Assembly (NCBI GenBank): GCA_007131945.1
Contig: SLPP01000264.1
Location: 1-5,357 of the forward strand
Source: Paracoccaceae bacterium
Lineage (GTDB): Bacteria; Pseudomonadota; Alphaproteobacteria; Rhodobacterales; Rhodobacteraceae
DNA length: 5,357 nucleotides
Direction of reading: 5' to 3'
In this document: piece after piece, positions 1 to 5,357 of the stretch
Position numbering within the stretch: the stretch's first letter is position 1
Layout: each line of letters starts with the position of its first letter
Program-made: the position numbers and the translations under genes
The notes under the pieces: model-generated
Told to the model about the DNA's origin: nothing
Seen by the model: only the letters and a program-made list of their open reading frames with translations
Databases searched by the model: none

Positions 1-126
1 CACCGTTAACCACAACGAAAGCTTTTCTCCGAACTCCGCAGATGCCGGCACCGGGCGCGCCGAAACGCGAACGCGCCCCGCCGGGGGGCGCGTCGCTTCG
101 ATCGTTCGGGCCGCGGATGGTCGGGC
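1..126. other. Non-coding left edge, no gene recognised
   Basis: I see no protein-like reading frame with a start, a ribosome binding site or a familiar motif here. The first 35 bases are relatively AT-rich and could belong to the regulatory region of a gene beyond the left edge, but nothing specific can be assigned. The only structured element is the hairpin at 71-93. Confidence 0.5.
71..93 (-). terminator. Candidate terminator of the petABC transcript
   Basis: A perfect 9-bp inverted repeat (ACGCGCCCC and GGGGCGCGT, 5-nt loop) lies 33 nt past the petC stop codon. Read on the minus strand, the hairpin is followed by TCGCGTTTCGG, which has only a three-T run, so the U tract is poor. The stem strength and its position right after the last gene of the operon support a terminator or a 3'-end stabilising hairpin. 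The weak U tract leaves open that Rho is needed. The inference rests on position and base pairing only. Confidence 0.5.
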
Positions 127-930
127 TCAGGCGTCCTTCGTCTTGCCCTTGGCCGCGTTCTTGACCGGCGCCCAGAGGCGCTTGTTGGTGAGGTAGAGCA
201 GCGAGGCCAGCAGCGTCAGGAAGATCACGCCGACGAGGCCCGAGCGCTTGCGTTCGGCCAGGCCCGGCTCGGCCGCCCACATCAGGAAGGCGGCGACGTC
301 CTTGGCCTGCTGTTCCATCGTCGCAGGCGTGCCGTCGGCATATTCCACCCCGTCCTCCCACAGCACCGGCGCCATCGACACCCAGCCGTCATAGGCCTTG
401 TTGTAGTAGAACATGGCACCCGCCTGCATCTCCTCGCGCCCGTCATAGCCGAGCAGGAACGAGGCGATGTATTCCGCCCCGCCGAGGCCGCGGAAGAACT
501 GGTTGATGCCCAGCCCGTAAGGCCCCTCGAAGCCGATCCGCGCCTTCGCCATCAGGCTCAGGTCCGGGGCGGTTTCCATCTGCGAGGGCGGGAAATGGTC
601 CGGCCCCTCGGCCGGGCGCCAGTCGTCGATCTCGCGGTCGAAGATCTCGAACTGCGCGGCGAAGGCGCGCATCGCCTCGGGCGAGAGCGCCGGGCCGGAG
701 TCCTGGGTCAGCGTCCGGAAGGGCACGTATTGCAGCCCGTGGCAGGCGGCGCAGACCTCGGTATAGACCTGCAGACCGCGCTGCAGCTGCGCCCGGTCGT
801 AGCTGCCGAAAGGCCCTTCGAACGAGAAGTGGAAGTCCGTGATCTCGCCGACACCGCCGGCGGAGAGGGCCGGACCGGTTCCCAGCGCCAGCGCCGCGGC
901 CGCAGACAGGGCAAGCTTTCTGATGCTCAT
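127..930 (-). CDS. petC: Cytochrome c1 of the cytochrome bc1 complex
   Basis: This 267-residue subunit takes electrons from the Rieske centre and passes them to soluble or membrane-bound cytochrome c on the periplasmic side. The sequence shows a Sec signal peptide (residues 1-24, likely cut after ALSA), a covalent haem site CAACH at 60-64, a PDLSLMAKAR segment at 122-131, the probable sixth ligand Met186 in a VSMAP context, and one C-terminal membrane anchor at about 231-247 followed by a basic tail. It is shorter than the R. sphaeroides and R. capsulatus proteins (about 280-285 residues). The loop before Met186 is compact and has no cysteines, so the disulfide known from those species is absent. 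Met at 930 is chosen because AAAGGA lies 10 nt upstream. The in-frame ATGs at 939 and 951 have respectively almost no spacer and no Shine-Dalgarno sequence. It is the last gene of petABC, 17 nt after petB. Confidence 0.97.
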   Translation of the reverse strand: MSIRKLALSAAAALALGTGPALSAGGVGEITDFHFSFEGPFGSYDRAQLQRGLQVYTEVCAACHGLQYVPFRTLTQDSGPALSPEAMRAFAAQFEIFDREIDDWRPAEGPDHFPPSQMETAPDLSLMAKARIGFEGPYGLGINQFFRGLGGAEYIASFLLGYDGREEMQAGAMFYYNKAYDGWVSMAPVLWEDGVEYADGTPATMEQQAKDVAAFLMWAAEPGLAERKRSGLVGVIFLTLLASLLYLTNKRLWAPVKNAAKGKTKDA

Positions 931-940
931 CGTGCTCATG

Positions 941-947
941 TCCTTTC
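941..947 (-). promoter_or_regulatory. petC ribosome binding site
   Basis: The minus strand reads GAAAGGA here, directly after the petB stop codon. It lies 10 nt from the ATG at 930 but only 1 nt from the ATG at 939, so it favours the 930 start. A third in-frame ATG at 951 overlaps the petB stop as ATGA and has no such motif upstream. Confidence 0.6.
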
Positions 948-2303
948 TCATTCGGCCGGGATCGGTTCGGGGCCGGGGCCCTTGCCACCCTTCGGCGTGT
1001 CCTTGCCCACGGTCGCCTTGAAATCCTCCTCGATCGTCGCCGGCGGGGTCATCGGCTTCTCCAGCACGCCCAGAAGCGGCATGATGACGAGGAAATAGGC
1101 GAACCAGTAGGCGGTGCCGATCAGCGCGATCGTGGTGTAGATCCCCTCGGCCGGCATCGCGCCGACCCAGGTCAGGACCAGGAAGTTCACGATGAACACC
1201 CAGAACCACCACCTGAAGGCCGGCCGGTAGCGGCCCGAGCGCACCGCCGAGGTGTCGAGCCAGGGCAGGAGCACCATCACGAAGATCGCGCCGAACATCG
1301 CCAGCACGCCGAAGAATGTGGCGTCGATAATGCCGAAGCTGATCCAGTTGGCGAAGATCACGATCCACACATCCGAGGTGAAGGCCCGCAGGATCGCGTA
1401 GAAGGGCAGGAAGTACCATTCCGGCACGATATGCGAGGGCGTCACCAGCGGATCGGCCTCGATGTAGTTGTCGGGATGGCCGAGATAGTTGGGCATGAAG
1501 CCGACCACCGCCCAGAAGATGACCAGGATCACGGCGAGCGCGTAGAGGTCCTTGATCACGAAATAGGGCCAGAAGGGCAGGGTGTCCTTCTCGGCCTCTT
1601 CCTTCGAGCCGCGGCGCACCTCGACCCCGGTGGGGTTGTTGTTGCCGGTGGTGTGGAAGGCCCAGATATGCACGATCGTCAGCCCGAGGATGATGAACGG
1701 CAAGAGGTAGTGCAGCGAGAAGAAGCGGTTGAGCGTCGCGTTGCCGACCGCCGGACCGCCGAGCAGCCAGGTCTGCAGCGCATCGCCGATCCCCGGCACC
1801 GCGCCGAAGAGGCCGGTGATCACCGTCGCCCCCCAGAAGGACATCTGCCCCCAGGGCAAGACGTAGCCCATGAAGGCCGTGGCCATCATCAGCACGTAGA
1901 TCAGCATGCCGATGATCCAGGTGATCTCGCGCGGGGTCTTGTAGGAGCCGTAGTACATCCCGCGGAAGATGTGGATGTAGACCGCGAGGAAGAACAGCAT
2001 GGAGCCGTTCTGGTGGATGTAGCGCAGCATGTCGCCATGGTTGACGTTGCGCATGATGTGCTCGACCGAGGCGAAGGCCAGGTCGACATGCGGCGTGTAA
2101 TGCATGGCCAGCACGATGCCGGTGACGATCTGCAGAACCAGGCAGAAGACCAGGACGACGCCCCAGATCCACATCCAGTTGAGGTTCTTTGGCGTCGGGA
2201 TCATCAGCGTGTCGTAGATCAGCGAGACAATCGGCAGCCGGCGGTGCAGCCACTTCTCGCCCGAGCTCTTCGGCTCGTAGTGATCGTGCGGAATTCCGGA
2301 CAT
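948..2303 (-). CDS. petB: Cytochrome b of the cytochrome bc1 complex
   Basis: This 451-residue integral membrane subunit carries both b haems and the quinol-oxidising (Qo) and quinone-reducing (Qi) sites. The four haem ligands are His97 and His111, then His198 and His212, the same numbering as in R. sphaeroides. The Qo region is intact: a [18 protein letters not shown] stretch at 146-163 and the PEWY motif at 294-297 with Glu295. About eight hydrophobic helices are visible, the first at about 45-67. The end is a polar, Lys/Pro/Gly-rich tail of about 25 residues; the total is slightly longer than in Rhodobacter (437-445). One small difference from the R. sphaeroides sequence as I recall it is Gln98 where Ala follows the His97 ligand. 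AGGGAG sits 6 nt before the ATG. petA ends 14 nt upstream and petC starts 17 nt downstream, which indicates a single operon. Confidence 0.98.
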   Translation of the reverse strand: MSGIPHDHYEPKSSGEKWLHRRLPIVSLIYDTLMIPTPKNLNWMWIWGVVLVFCLVLQIVTGIVLAMHYTPHVDLAFASVEHIMRNVNHGDMLRYIHQNGSMLFFLAVYIHIFRGMYYGSYKTPREITWIIGMLIYVLMMATAFMGYVLPWGQMSFWGATVITGLFGAVPGIGDALQTWLLGGPAVGNATLNRFFSLHYLLPFIILGLTIVHIWAFHTTGNNNPTGVEVRRGSKEEAEKDTLPFWPYFVIKDLYALAVILVIFWAVVGFMPNYLGHPDNYIEADPLVTPSHIVPEWYFLPFYAILRAFTSDVWIVIFANWISFGIIDATFFGVLAMFGAIFVMVLLPWLDTSAVRSGRYRPAFRWWFWVFIVNFLVLTWVGAMPAEGIYTTIALIGTAYWFAYFLVIMPLLGVLEKPMTPPATIEEDFKATVGKDTPKGGKGPGPEPIPAE

Positions 2304-2309
2304 GGGCTA

Positions 2310-2315
2310 CTCCCT
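2310..2315 (-). promoter_or_regulatory. petB ribosome binding site
   Basis: AGGGAG on the minus strand, 6 nt before the petB ATG, fills most of the 14-nt gap after the petA stop codon. It is the strongest Shine-Dalgarno match in the operon. Confidence 0.65.
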
Positions 2316-2317
2316 GT

Positions 2318-2881
2318 TCAGCCGAGCTGGATGGTGGTGTCGTTGATGAACCGGACCACCGGAATGTGCAGGTTCTCGGGCGCCGGGCCGCGGCGGATGC
2401 GCCCGGACGTGTCGTAATGCGAGCCGTGGCAGGGGCAGAACCAGCCGTTGAAATCGCCCGCCCCGTTGCCCAGCGGCACGCAGCCGAGATGCGTGCAGAC
2501 CCCGGTCATCACCAGCCATTCGCCGGCGTCATCGAGCGCGCGATTCTCGTCGCTGGCGTCGGTGCCGGGGCGGTTGGGGTTGCGCGACTGCCGGTCGATC
2601 GTCAGGTCGGCCAACGCGACGGCGCGCGCATCCTCGATCTCTTCCGGCGTGCGGCGGCGGATGAAGACGGGCTTGCCGAGGAAGTTCACCGTCAGCTGGC
2701 TGCCGACCTCGACGCCGCCGATGTCGACGAAGATCGACGACAGCGCCTGGACATCGGCCGAGGGGTTCATCTGATTGACCAGCGGCCAGATCGCCGCCCC
2801 GGCGGTCACGACACCGGCGCCGGCCGTCGCGTAGTACAGGAAATCCCGGCGAGTGCCTGCGTTGTCTTCTGCATGGGACAC
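2318..2881 (-). CDS. petA: Rieske iron-sulfur subunit of the bc1 complex
   Basis: This 187-residue protein carries the [2Fe-2S] centre that accepts the first electron from quinol at the Qo site and hands it to cytochrome c1. An uncleaved Tat-type signal and anchor is visible: TRRDFL at 10-15 followed by a hydrophobic helix to about residue 35. A hinge region rich in Ala, Asp and Gln follows (about 39-49). The cluster motifs are CTHLGC at 129-134 and CPCHGSHYD at 149-157. The ligands are Cys129, His131, Cys149 and His152, the disulfide pair is Cys134-Cys151, and the potential-tuning residues Ser154 and Tyr156 are present. Numbering and length match R. sphaeroides exactly. The start is GTG at 2881, with GGAG 7 nt upstream; a nearby ATG at 2894 is in another frame. 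It is the first gene of petABC. Confidence 0.98.
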   Translation of the reverse strand: MSHAEDNAGTRRDFLYYATAGAGVVTAGAAIWPLVNQMNPSADVQALSSIFVDIGGVEVGSQLTVNFLGKPVFIRRRTPEEIEDARAVALADLTIDRQSRNPNRPGTDASDENRALDDAGEWLVMTGVCTHLGCVPLGNGAGDFNGWFCPCHGSHYDTSGRIRRGPAPENLHIPVVRFINDTTIQLG

Positions 2882-2888
2882 GGATCTT

Positions 2889-2892
2889 CTCC
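2889..2892 (-). promoter_or_regulatory. petA ribosome binding site supporting a GTG start
   Basis: GGAG on the minus strand lies 7 nt before the GTG at 2881. Together with the conserved MSHAED-type N terminus, it fixes the petA start at GTG; no in-frame ATG precedes the Tat motif. Confidence 0.6.
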
Positions 2893-2917
2893 ATTCCAGT
2901 TAGGATTCCGGCGCGAT

Positions 2918-2938
2918 GCCCGAAAGCGCCGCCCGAAA
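2918..2938. repeat. 8-bp direct repeat in the petA leader
   Basis: GCCCGAAA occurs at 2918-2925 and again at 2931-2938, a 13-bp period, between the AT-rich palindrome and the petA start. A related CCCGAAA is at 3013-3019. Two short, evenly spaced GC-rich copies may be chance in DNA of this composition; a regulator site is possible. Confidence 0.3.
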
Positions 2939-2955
2939 CGGCAGCGGCCCTTGCG

Positions 2956-2965
2956 GCTAATTAGC
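2956..2965. repeat. AT-rich 10-bp palindrome in the petA leader
   Basis: GCTAATTAGC is a perfect palindrome in an otherwise strongly GC-rich region, about 75 nt upstream of the petA start. It could be a regulator binding site or part of a promoter. No specific regulator family is recognised. Confidence 0.45.
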
Positions 2966-3057
2966 GGTGAAAAACCGGGTCGTCCAGCCGCAATCGGGGG
3001 CAAATGGCCGCACCCGAAACGAAGCGGCGGCGCGCGGGAGCGGGGCCCGGCGCCGGC

Positions 3058-3672
3058 TCATTCCGGGCGCGTCGCCTGCATCGACGGGCGTTCGGCGAAG
3101 CCCGCGTACCAGCTGGCCAGCGCGTCGCGCCCCTGCCGCCAGTGGCGGCGGTCATGGCGGAAATCGAGATAGCCCAGCGCGCAGCCGACGGCGATCTGGC
3201 CCATGTTCAGCGATCCCGCCAGATGCCCCATCCAGCGCGACTCGAGCGCGTCGAGGCTGCGCGCGATCTTCGCCCATTGGCCCTCGATCCAGGGGTCGAA
3301 CTGGCGCTCGTCGGGGCGCAGCACCGTCTCGTAGCGCATCAGGATCGCGGCATCCATGATCCCCTCGGCCGTCGCCTCCAGTGTCAGCACTTCCCATAGC
3401 CGCGGCGGCTCGGGATAGAGCGCCGGCCCGTCGGGCGCGCGCGCGGCGAGGTACCGGCAGATCACCCGGCTGTCGTAGAGCGTGCAGCCGTCCGCGCGTT
3501 CGAGCGCGGGGATCTTGCCCAGCGGGTTGTGCCCGACCGGCATCGAGGCCGGGTCGATCGGCGTGCCGGTCGCCGGGGCGAGCGCGACCGTGTCGAGCTG
3601 CCCGGTCTCGTGCAGGAGCACCATGACCTTGCGGACATAGGGCGAGGCGGGGCTGTGGTAGAGCGTATGCAT
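3058..3672 (-). CDS. Glutathione S-transferase, YibF-like
   Basis: This 204-residue cytosolic protein has the thioredoxin-like GST N domain (about 1-78) and the helical C domain (about 85-200). The N domain begins with a SPASPYVRKV segment at 7-16, so Ser10 sits where the catalytic Ser/Cys is expected. It is followed by NPLGKIPAL at 49-57 with the cis-proline at Pro55, and YDSRVICRYL at 66-75 with the glutathione-contacting Asp67-Ser68 pair. The length (E. coli YibF is about 202 residues), the SPYVRK opening and the ALGYLDFR element near residue 165 all resemble YibF. Substrates of this group are not known, so no reaction beyond glutathione binding is claimed. It starts 13 nt after the small gene upstream and has no strong Shine-Dalgarno sequence, which suggests translational coupling. 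A 10-bp palindrome (CCGGCGCCGG, 3047-3056) lies just beyond its stop. Confidence 0.9.
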   Translation of the reverse strand: MHTLYHSPASPYVRKVMVLLHETGQLDTVALAPATGTPIDPASMPVGHNPLGKIPALERADGCTLYDSRVICRYLAARAPDGPALYPEPPRLWEVLTLEATAEGIMDAAILMRYETVLRPDERQFDPWIEGQWAKIARSLDALESRWMGHLAGSLNMGQIAVGCALGYLDFRHDRRHWRQGRDALASWYAGFAERPSMQATRPE

Positions 3673-3685
3673 GCTCAGACCCGTC

Positions 3686-3970
3686 TCAGAGCCGCCGCGC
3701 GCGCAGCCGCGCGAGAAAGGCGGCGTCGATCTCGAGCGCGCGCCCGGTTCCGACGAGTCGGATCGTCCGCCGGTAGCGGCCGGTCATGTTGGCCTGCTCG
3801 CGATCGGCCGGGCGGCGCGCGGCGAGCCCCTCGGGCAGGTCGTCGAGCGCGTCCTCGGCGCGCTGGTCGATCCGCGCCGGCTGCACCCTTCGGGCGATGA
3901 GCCAGGCAGCGAAGGCGACGCCGCCGTATTTCAGCGCGGCGCCGGCGAGGGGGGCGAGGGGCAGGGGCAT
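3686..3970 (-). CDS. Small uncharacterised protein with one membrane segment
   Basis: This 94-residue protein has no function I can name. It opens with a hydrophobic stretch (about residues 3-25, rich in Ala, Leu and Pro) that ends in Arg-Arg, consistent with a single N-terminal membrane anchor. The rest is polar and charged: an acidic segment EDALDDLPEGL at about 38-48, a basic ADREQANMTGRYRRTIRL region at about 54-71, and an Arg-rich end. The TGRYRRTIRL element and the EIDAAFLARLR ending look like conserved blocks, and I have the impression of similar small proteins in other Rhodobacterales, but this is memory and not a search. ATG at 3970 is chosen because GGAG lies 6 nt upstream. A longer 112-residue reading from 4024 would begin inside the promoter. 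It is followed after 13 nt by the GST gene, probably as one transcript. Confidence 0.75.
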   Translation of the reverse strand: MPLPLAPLAGAALKYGGVAFAAWLIARRVQPARIDQRAEDALDDLPEGLAARRPADREQANMTGRYRRTIRLVGTGRALEIDAAFLARLRARRL

Positions 3971-3976
3971 GACGAT

Positions 3977-3980
3977 CTCC
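3977..3980 (-). promoter_or_regulatory. Ribosome binding site fixing the small gene's start
   Basis: GGAG on the minus strand lies 6 nt before the ATG at 3970. It decides for the 94-residue form over the 112-residue form that would start at 4024. Confidence 0.6.
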
Positions 3981-4000
3981 GGTCGGGCTGGATCCGGGTC

Positions 4001-4028
4001 AGCATAGCCGAGCCACCGGCGCAATCAA
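4001..4028 (-). promoter_or_regulatory. Sigma70-type promoter of the small gene and GST
   Basis: Read on the minus strand, TTGATT (4028-4023) and TATGCT (4006-4001) are separated by 16 nt. Each hexamer matches the -35 or -10 consensus at 4 of 6 positions. Transcription would begin near 3994, giving a leader of about 24 nt that contains the GGAG at 3977-3980. The geometry fits the gene start at 3970 well. Confidence 0.5.
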
Positions 4029-4091
4029 TGCGTGATCGGCGCGCCCGCAATTCGCTTGCCATGCGGCCCGGGCCGTGGTTTGAGCCCGCCG

Positions 4092-4823
4092 ATGCCCCGA
4101 CGCAAGAAAGCCCGCAGGTCGCCGCGCGCCGGCCTTCTGAACCGGATCGCGCGATCGATCCGGGCGGCCCTGCGCTGGGCGATGGTCGGGCTGGCCGCGT
4201 TCGTCCTCGCGCTGGTCGTCTGGGTCGCGGCCTATCGCTTCATCGACCCGCCCGGCGGGATCTACATGTGGCAGGAATGGCGCCGGCTGGGCGAGATCCG
4301 GCAGGACTGGGTGCCGATGCGCCTCATCGCCCCGGTCATGGCGCGCTCGGCGGTCGCGGCCGAGGATGCCAATTTCTGCCGCCATTGGGGCTTCGACGTC
4401 GTCGCCATCCGCTCGGCGATCGAGGCCGGCGGCACCCGCGGCGCCTCGACCATCACCCAGCAGGTGGTCAAGAACGTCTTCCTCTGGCACGGGCGCAGCT
4501 GGCCGCGGAAGGTGCTCGAGGCCGGCATCACGCCGCTGGTGGAGCTTCTCTGGTCGAAGCAGCGGATCCTCGAGGTCTACCTGAACGTCGCCGAGTTCGA
4601 CACCGGCGTCTTCGGGGTGGAGGCCGCGGCGCAGCACTATTTCAACCGCGCCGCCGCCGATCTGACCGCGCGCCAGGCGGCGCTGCTGGCCGCGGTCCTG
4701 CCGGCGCCGAAGACCCGCAACGCCGCGCGGCCGACCGACTTCCTCAACCGCCGCGCCCGCGCCATCACCGACGGGGCGGCAACGATCGCGCGCGACGGCC
4801 GCGCCGCCTGCTTCGGCGGTTGA
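4092..4823 (+). CDS. mtgA: Monofunctional peptidoglycan glycosyltransferase
   Basis: This 243-residue enzyme polymerises lipid II into glycan strands on the periplasmic face of the inner membrane. It has a basic N-terminal tail (residues 3-28), one membrane helix at about 30-48, and a GT51 domain with all usual motifs. These are EDANFCRHWG at 91-100 with catalytic Glu91, RGASTITQQVVKN at 116-128, RKVLE at 139-143 with the second conserved Glu143, KQRILEVYLN at 156-165, and TGVFGVEAAAQHYF at 171-184. No transpeptidase domain follows, so it is the monofunctional type; E. coli MtgA is 242 residues. The ATG at 4092 gives this family length. An in-frame GTG at 4032 would add 20 Gly/Pro-rich residues without support. 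No clear Shine-Dalgarno precedes the ATG. It is divergent from the small gene and is followed after 58 nt by the fzlA-like gene. Confidence 0.93.
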   Translation: MPRRKKARRSPRAGLLNRIARSIRAALRWAMVGLAAFVLALVVWVAAYRFIDPPGGIYMWQEWRRLGEIRQDWVPMRLIAPVMARSAVAAEDANFCRHWGFDVVAIRSAIEAGGTRGASTITQQVVKNVFLWHGRSWPRKVLEAGITPLVELLWSKQRILEVYLNVAEFDTGVFGVEAAAQHYFNRAAADLTARQAALLAAVLPAPKTRNAARPTDFLNRRARAITDGAATIARDGRAACFGG

Positions 4824-4828
4824 ACTTC

Positions 4829-4843
4829 GCACGCCAAGCGTGC
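4829..4843 (+). repeat. Small hairpin between mtgA and the fzlA-like gene
   Basis: GCACGC, CAA and GCGTGC form a perfect 6-bp stem with a 3-nt loop, 5 nt after the mtgA stop codon. No U tract follows, so it is unlikely to be an intrinsic terminator. It may protect the 3' end of the mtgA message or lower read-through into the next gene. Confidence 0.4.
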
Positions 4844-4881
4844 AGAACGGGCGGGCCTTTCCCAGCCGGTGACCGCCGCCC

Positions 4882-5357
4882 ATGCTGCGCCTCTTCCACG
4901 TGCCGCTCTCGCCCTTCTGCCGCAAGGTCCGCCTGACGCTGGCCGAGAAGCGACTCGAGGTGGAACTCGTCGAGGAGCGCTTCTGGGAGGCCAGCGCCGA
5001 TTTCCTGCGCCGCAACCCGGCAGGCCGCGTGCCGGTGCTGCGCTATGACGGCCGGACGTTGTGCGAGAGCCAGGCGATCTGCGAATTCCTCGACGAGGCG
5101 CATCCCGACCCACCGCTGATGCCGGCCGAGCCCGTCGCCCGCTGCGAGGTGCGTCGCCTGTGCGGCTGGTTCGATGACGGCTTCCACCGCGAGGTGACGG
5201 CGAACCTGCTCTACGAGCGGGTCAACAAGAAGCTGATGGGGCGCGGCTATCCGGATTCGCAGAAGATCAAGGCCGGCGCCTCGCGCATCAAGTACCATCT
5301 CGACTACATGGCCTGGCTGCTCGAACACCGCCGCTGGCTGGCCGGCGACGCGATGTC
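4882..5357 (+). CDS. fzlA: GST-fold protein, likely FtsZ-binding FzlA (partial)
   Basis: The first 158 codons are present; the gene runs off the right edge, and family members are about 225-230 residues. The N domain has VPLSPFCRKVRL at 7-18, NPAGRVPVL at 45-53 and ESQAICEFL at 62-70. The C domain starts with a VRRLCGWFDDGFHREVT stretch at 90-106 and continues with a LLYERVNKK segment (109-117) and RRWLAGD at 150-156. The WFD-x2-F-x2-EVT and ERV blocks are what I associate with FzlA of Caulobacter and its alphaproteobacterial relatives, where the protein binds and curves FtsZ filaments and promotes septal wall synthesis instead of acting as a detoxifying enzyme. Trp35 may correspond to the functionally important Trp38 of Caulobacter FzlA. 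The Shine-Dalgarno is weak (GGTGA, 9 nt away). An ordinary GST remains possible because the C terminus is missing. Confidence 0.75.
   Translation, partial: MLRLFHVPLSPFCRKVRLTLAEKRLEVELVEERFWEASADFLRRNPAGRVPVLRYDGRTLCESQAICEFLDEAHPDPPLMPAEPVARCEVRRLCGWFDDGFHREVTANLLYERVNKKLMGRGYPDSQKIKAGASRIKYHLDYMAWLLEHRRWLAGDAM

Larger units (their letters stand above)
2882..3057 (-). promoter_or_regulatory. petABC leader and probable promoter region
   Basis: This 176-nt gap separates the GST stop codon from petA. Its centre, around 2956-2980, is distinctly richer in A and T than the surroundings and contains the perfect palindrome GCTAATTAGC. GCTAAT is a 4/6 match to a -10 box, but I could not find a convincing -35 box at normal spacing. 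TGGACG lies 15 nt upstream, which is short. An 8-bp direct repeat lies nearer to petA. A bc1 operon would be expected to have its own promoter here, because the upstream GST gene is functionally unrelated. The exact transcription start cannot be placed. Confidence 0.4.

Noticed and set aside
931..2253. The petC frame stays open far upstream through petB, as if encoding a 708-residue fusion
   Set aside because: The upstream part is an out-of-frame reading of petB with low-complexity Arg/Ala/Gly/Asp composition and no domain. petB itself is fully conserved in its own frame. Long open shadow frames are normal in such GC-rich coding DNA.
1431..2417. A 328-codon open frame on the plus strand, antisense to petB
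   Set aside because: It is rich in His, Asp, Arg and Gln with no recognisable domain, has no ribosome binding site, and lies opposite a highly conserved gene; it is a codon-bias shadow.
3047..3056. CCGGCGCCGG palindrome just after the GST stop codon, considered as a terminator
   Set aside because: It is a self-palindrome without a loop and no U tract follows on the minus strand, so it is most simply explained by GC-rich composition.
2189..3172. A 327-codon plus-strand open frame across petB, petA and the leader
   Set aside because: It spans conserved minus-strand genes and the non-coding leader with Arg/Ala-rich, domain-free translation.
4032..4091. A GTG-initiated 20-residue extension of mtgA
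   Set aside because: The extra residues are Gly/Pro-rich and unlike a membrane leader, no ribosome binding site is present, and the ATG at 4092 already gives the normal family length.
4804..4819. CCGCC/GGCGG inverted repeat at the end of mtgA, considered as a terminator
   Set aside because: The stem is only 5 bp, lies inside the coding sequence and is not followed by a U tract.
3671..4936. A 421-codon plus-strand open frame running through the small gene, the promoter region and mtgA
   Set aside because: It uses the wrong frame of mtgA and shows no motif; mtgA in its own frame has all five GT51 motifs.
3999..5015. A 338-codon minus-strand open frame opposite mtgA and the fzlA-like gene
   Set aside because: The plus-strand genes have clear catalytic and fold motifs; the opposite frame has none and reads through the intergenic region.

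Overview
The window looks like a chromosomal housekeeping segment of a GC-rich alphaproteobacterium, most likely order Rhodobacterales (Rhodobacter/Paracoccus/roseobacter group). The three cytochrome bc1 subunits have the alphaproteobacterial three-gene order, and the ligand numbering of the Rieske protein and cytochrome b coincides with that of Rhodobacter sphaeroides. The GST-like gene at the right edge belongs to an alphaproteobacterial division-protein family. I did not try to name a genus.

Layout. Positions 1-126 hold no recognisable gene, but contain a 9-bp GC-rich hairpin that probably ends the pet transcript. Positions 127-2881 (minus strand) are petA-petB-petC, encoding the Rieske protein, cytochrome b and cytochrome c1 of ubiquinol:cytochrome c oxidoreductase. 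The genes are spaced 14 and 17 nt apart. A 176-nt leader (2882-3057) separates petA from the next gene upstream and holds an AT-rich palindrome and a short direct repeat. Positions 3058-3970 (minus strand) are a two-gene unit: a small uncharacterised protein with one likely membrane segment, then a YibF-like glutathione S-transferase. A good sigma70-type promoter (4001-4028) precedes it. On the plus strand, divergent from this unit, lie mtgA (4092-4823, monofunctional peptidoglycan glycosyltransferase) and the first 158 codons of a GST-fold protein that resembles FzlA, the FtsZ-binding division protein. The second gene runs off the right edge.

How the genes work together. petABC makes the respiratory (and, if the organism is phototrophic, photosynthetic) bc1 complex. 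It oxidises quinol, reduces a c-type cytochrome and pumps protons. mtgA and the fzlA-like gene form a plausible cell-wall and division pair: one polymerises glycan strands, and the other, by family, links FtsZ to septal wall synthesis. The small gene and the YibF-like GST are probably co-transcribed; their roles are unknown.

I found no mobile element, CRISPR array, RNA gene or clearly novel system. The points most worth a second look are the cytochrome c1, which lacks the disulfide-bearing loop but has a beta-branched residue two before the haem Met ligand, the mtgA-fzlA neighbourhood, and the uncharacterised small membrane protein.
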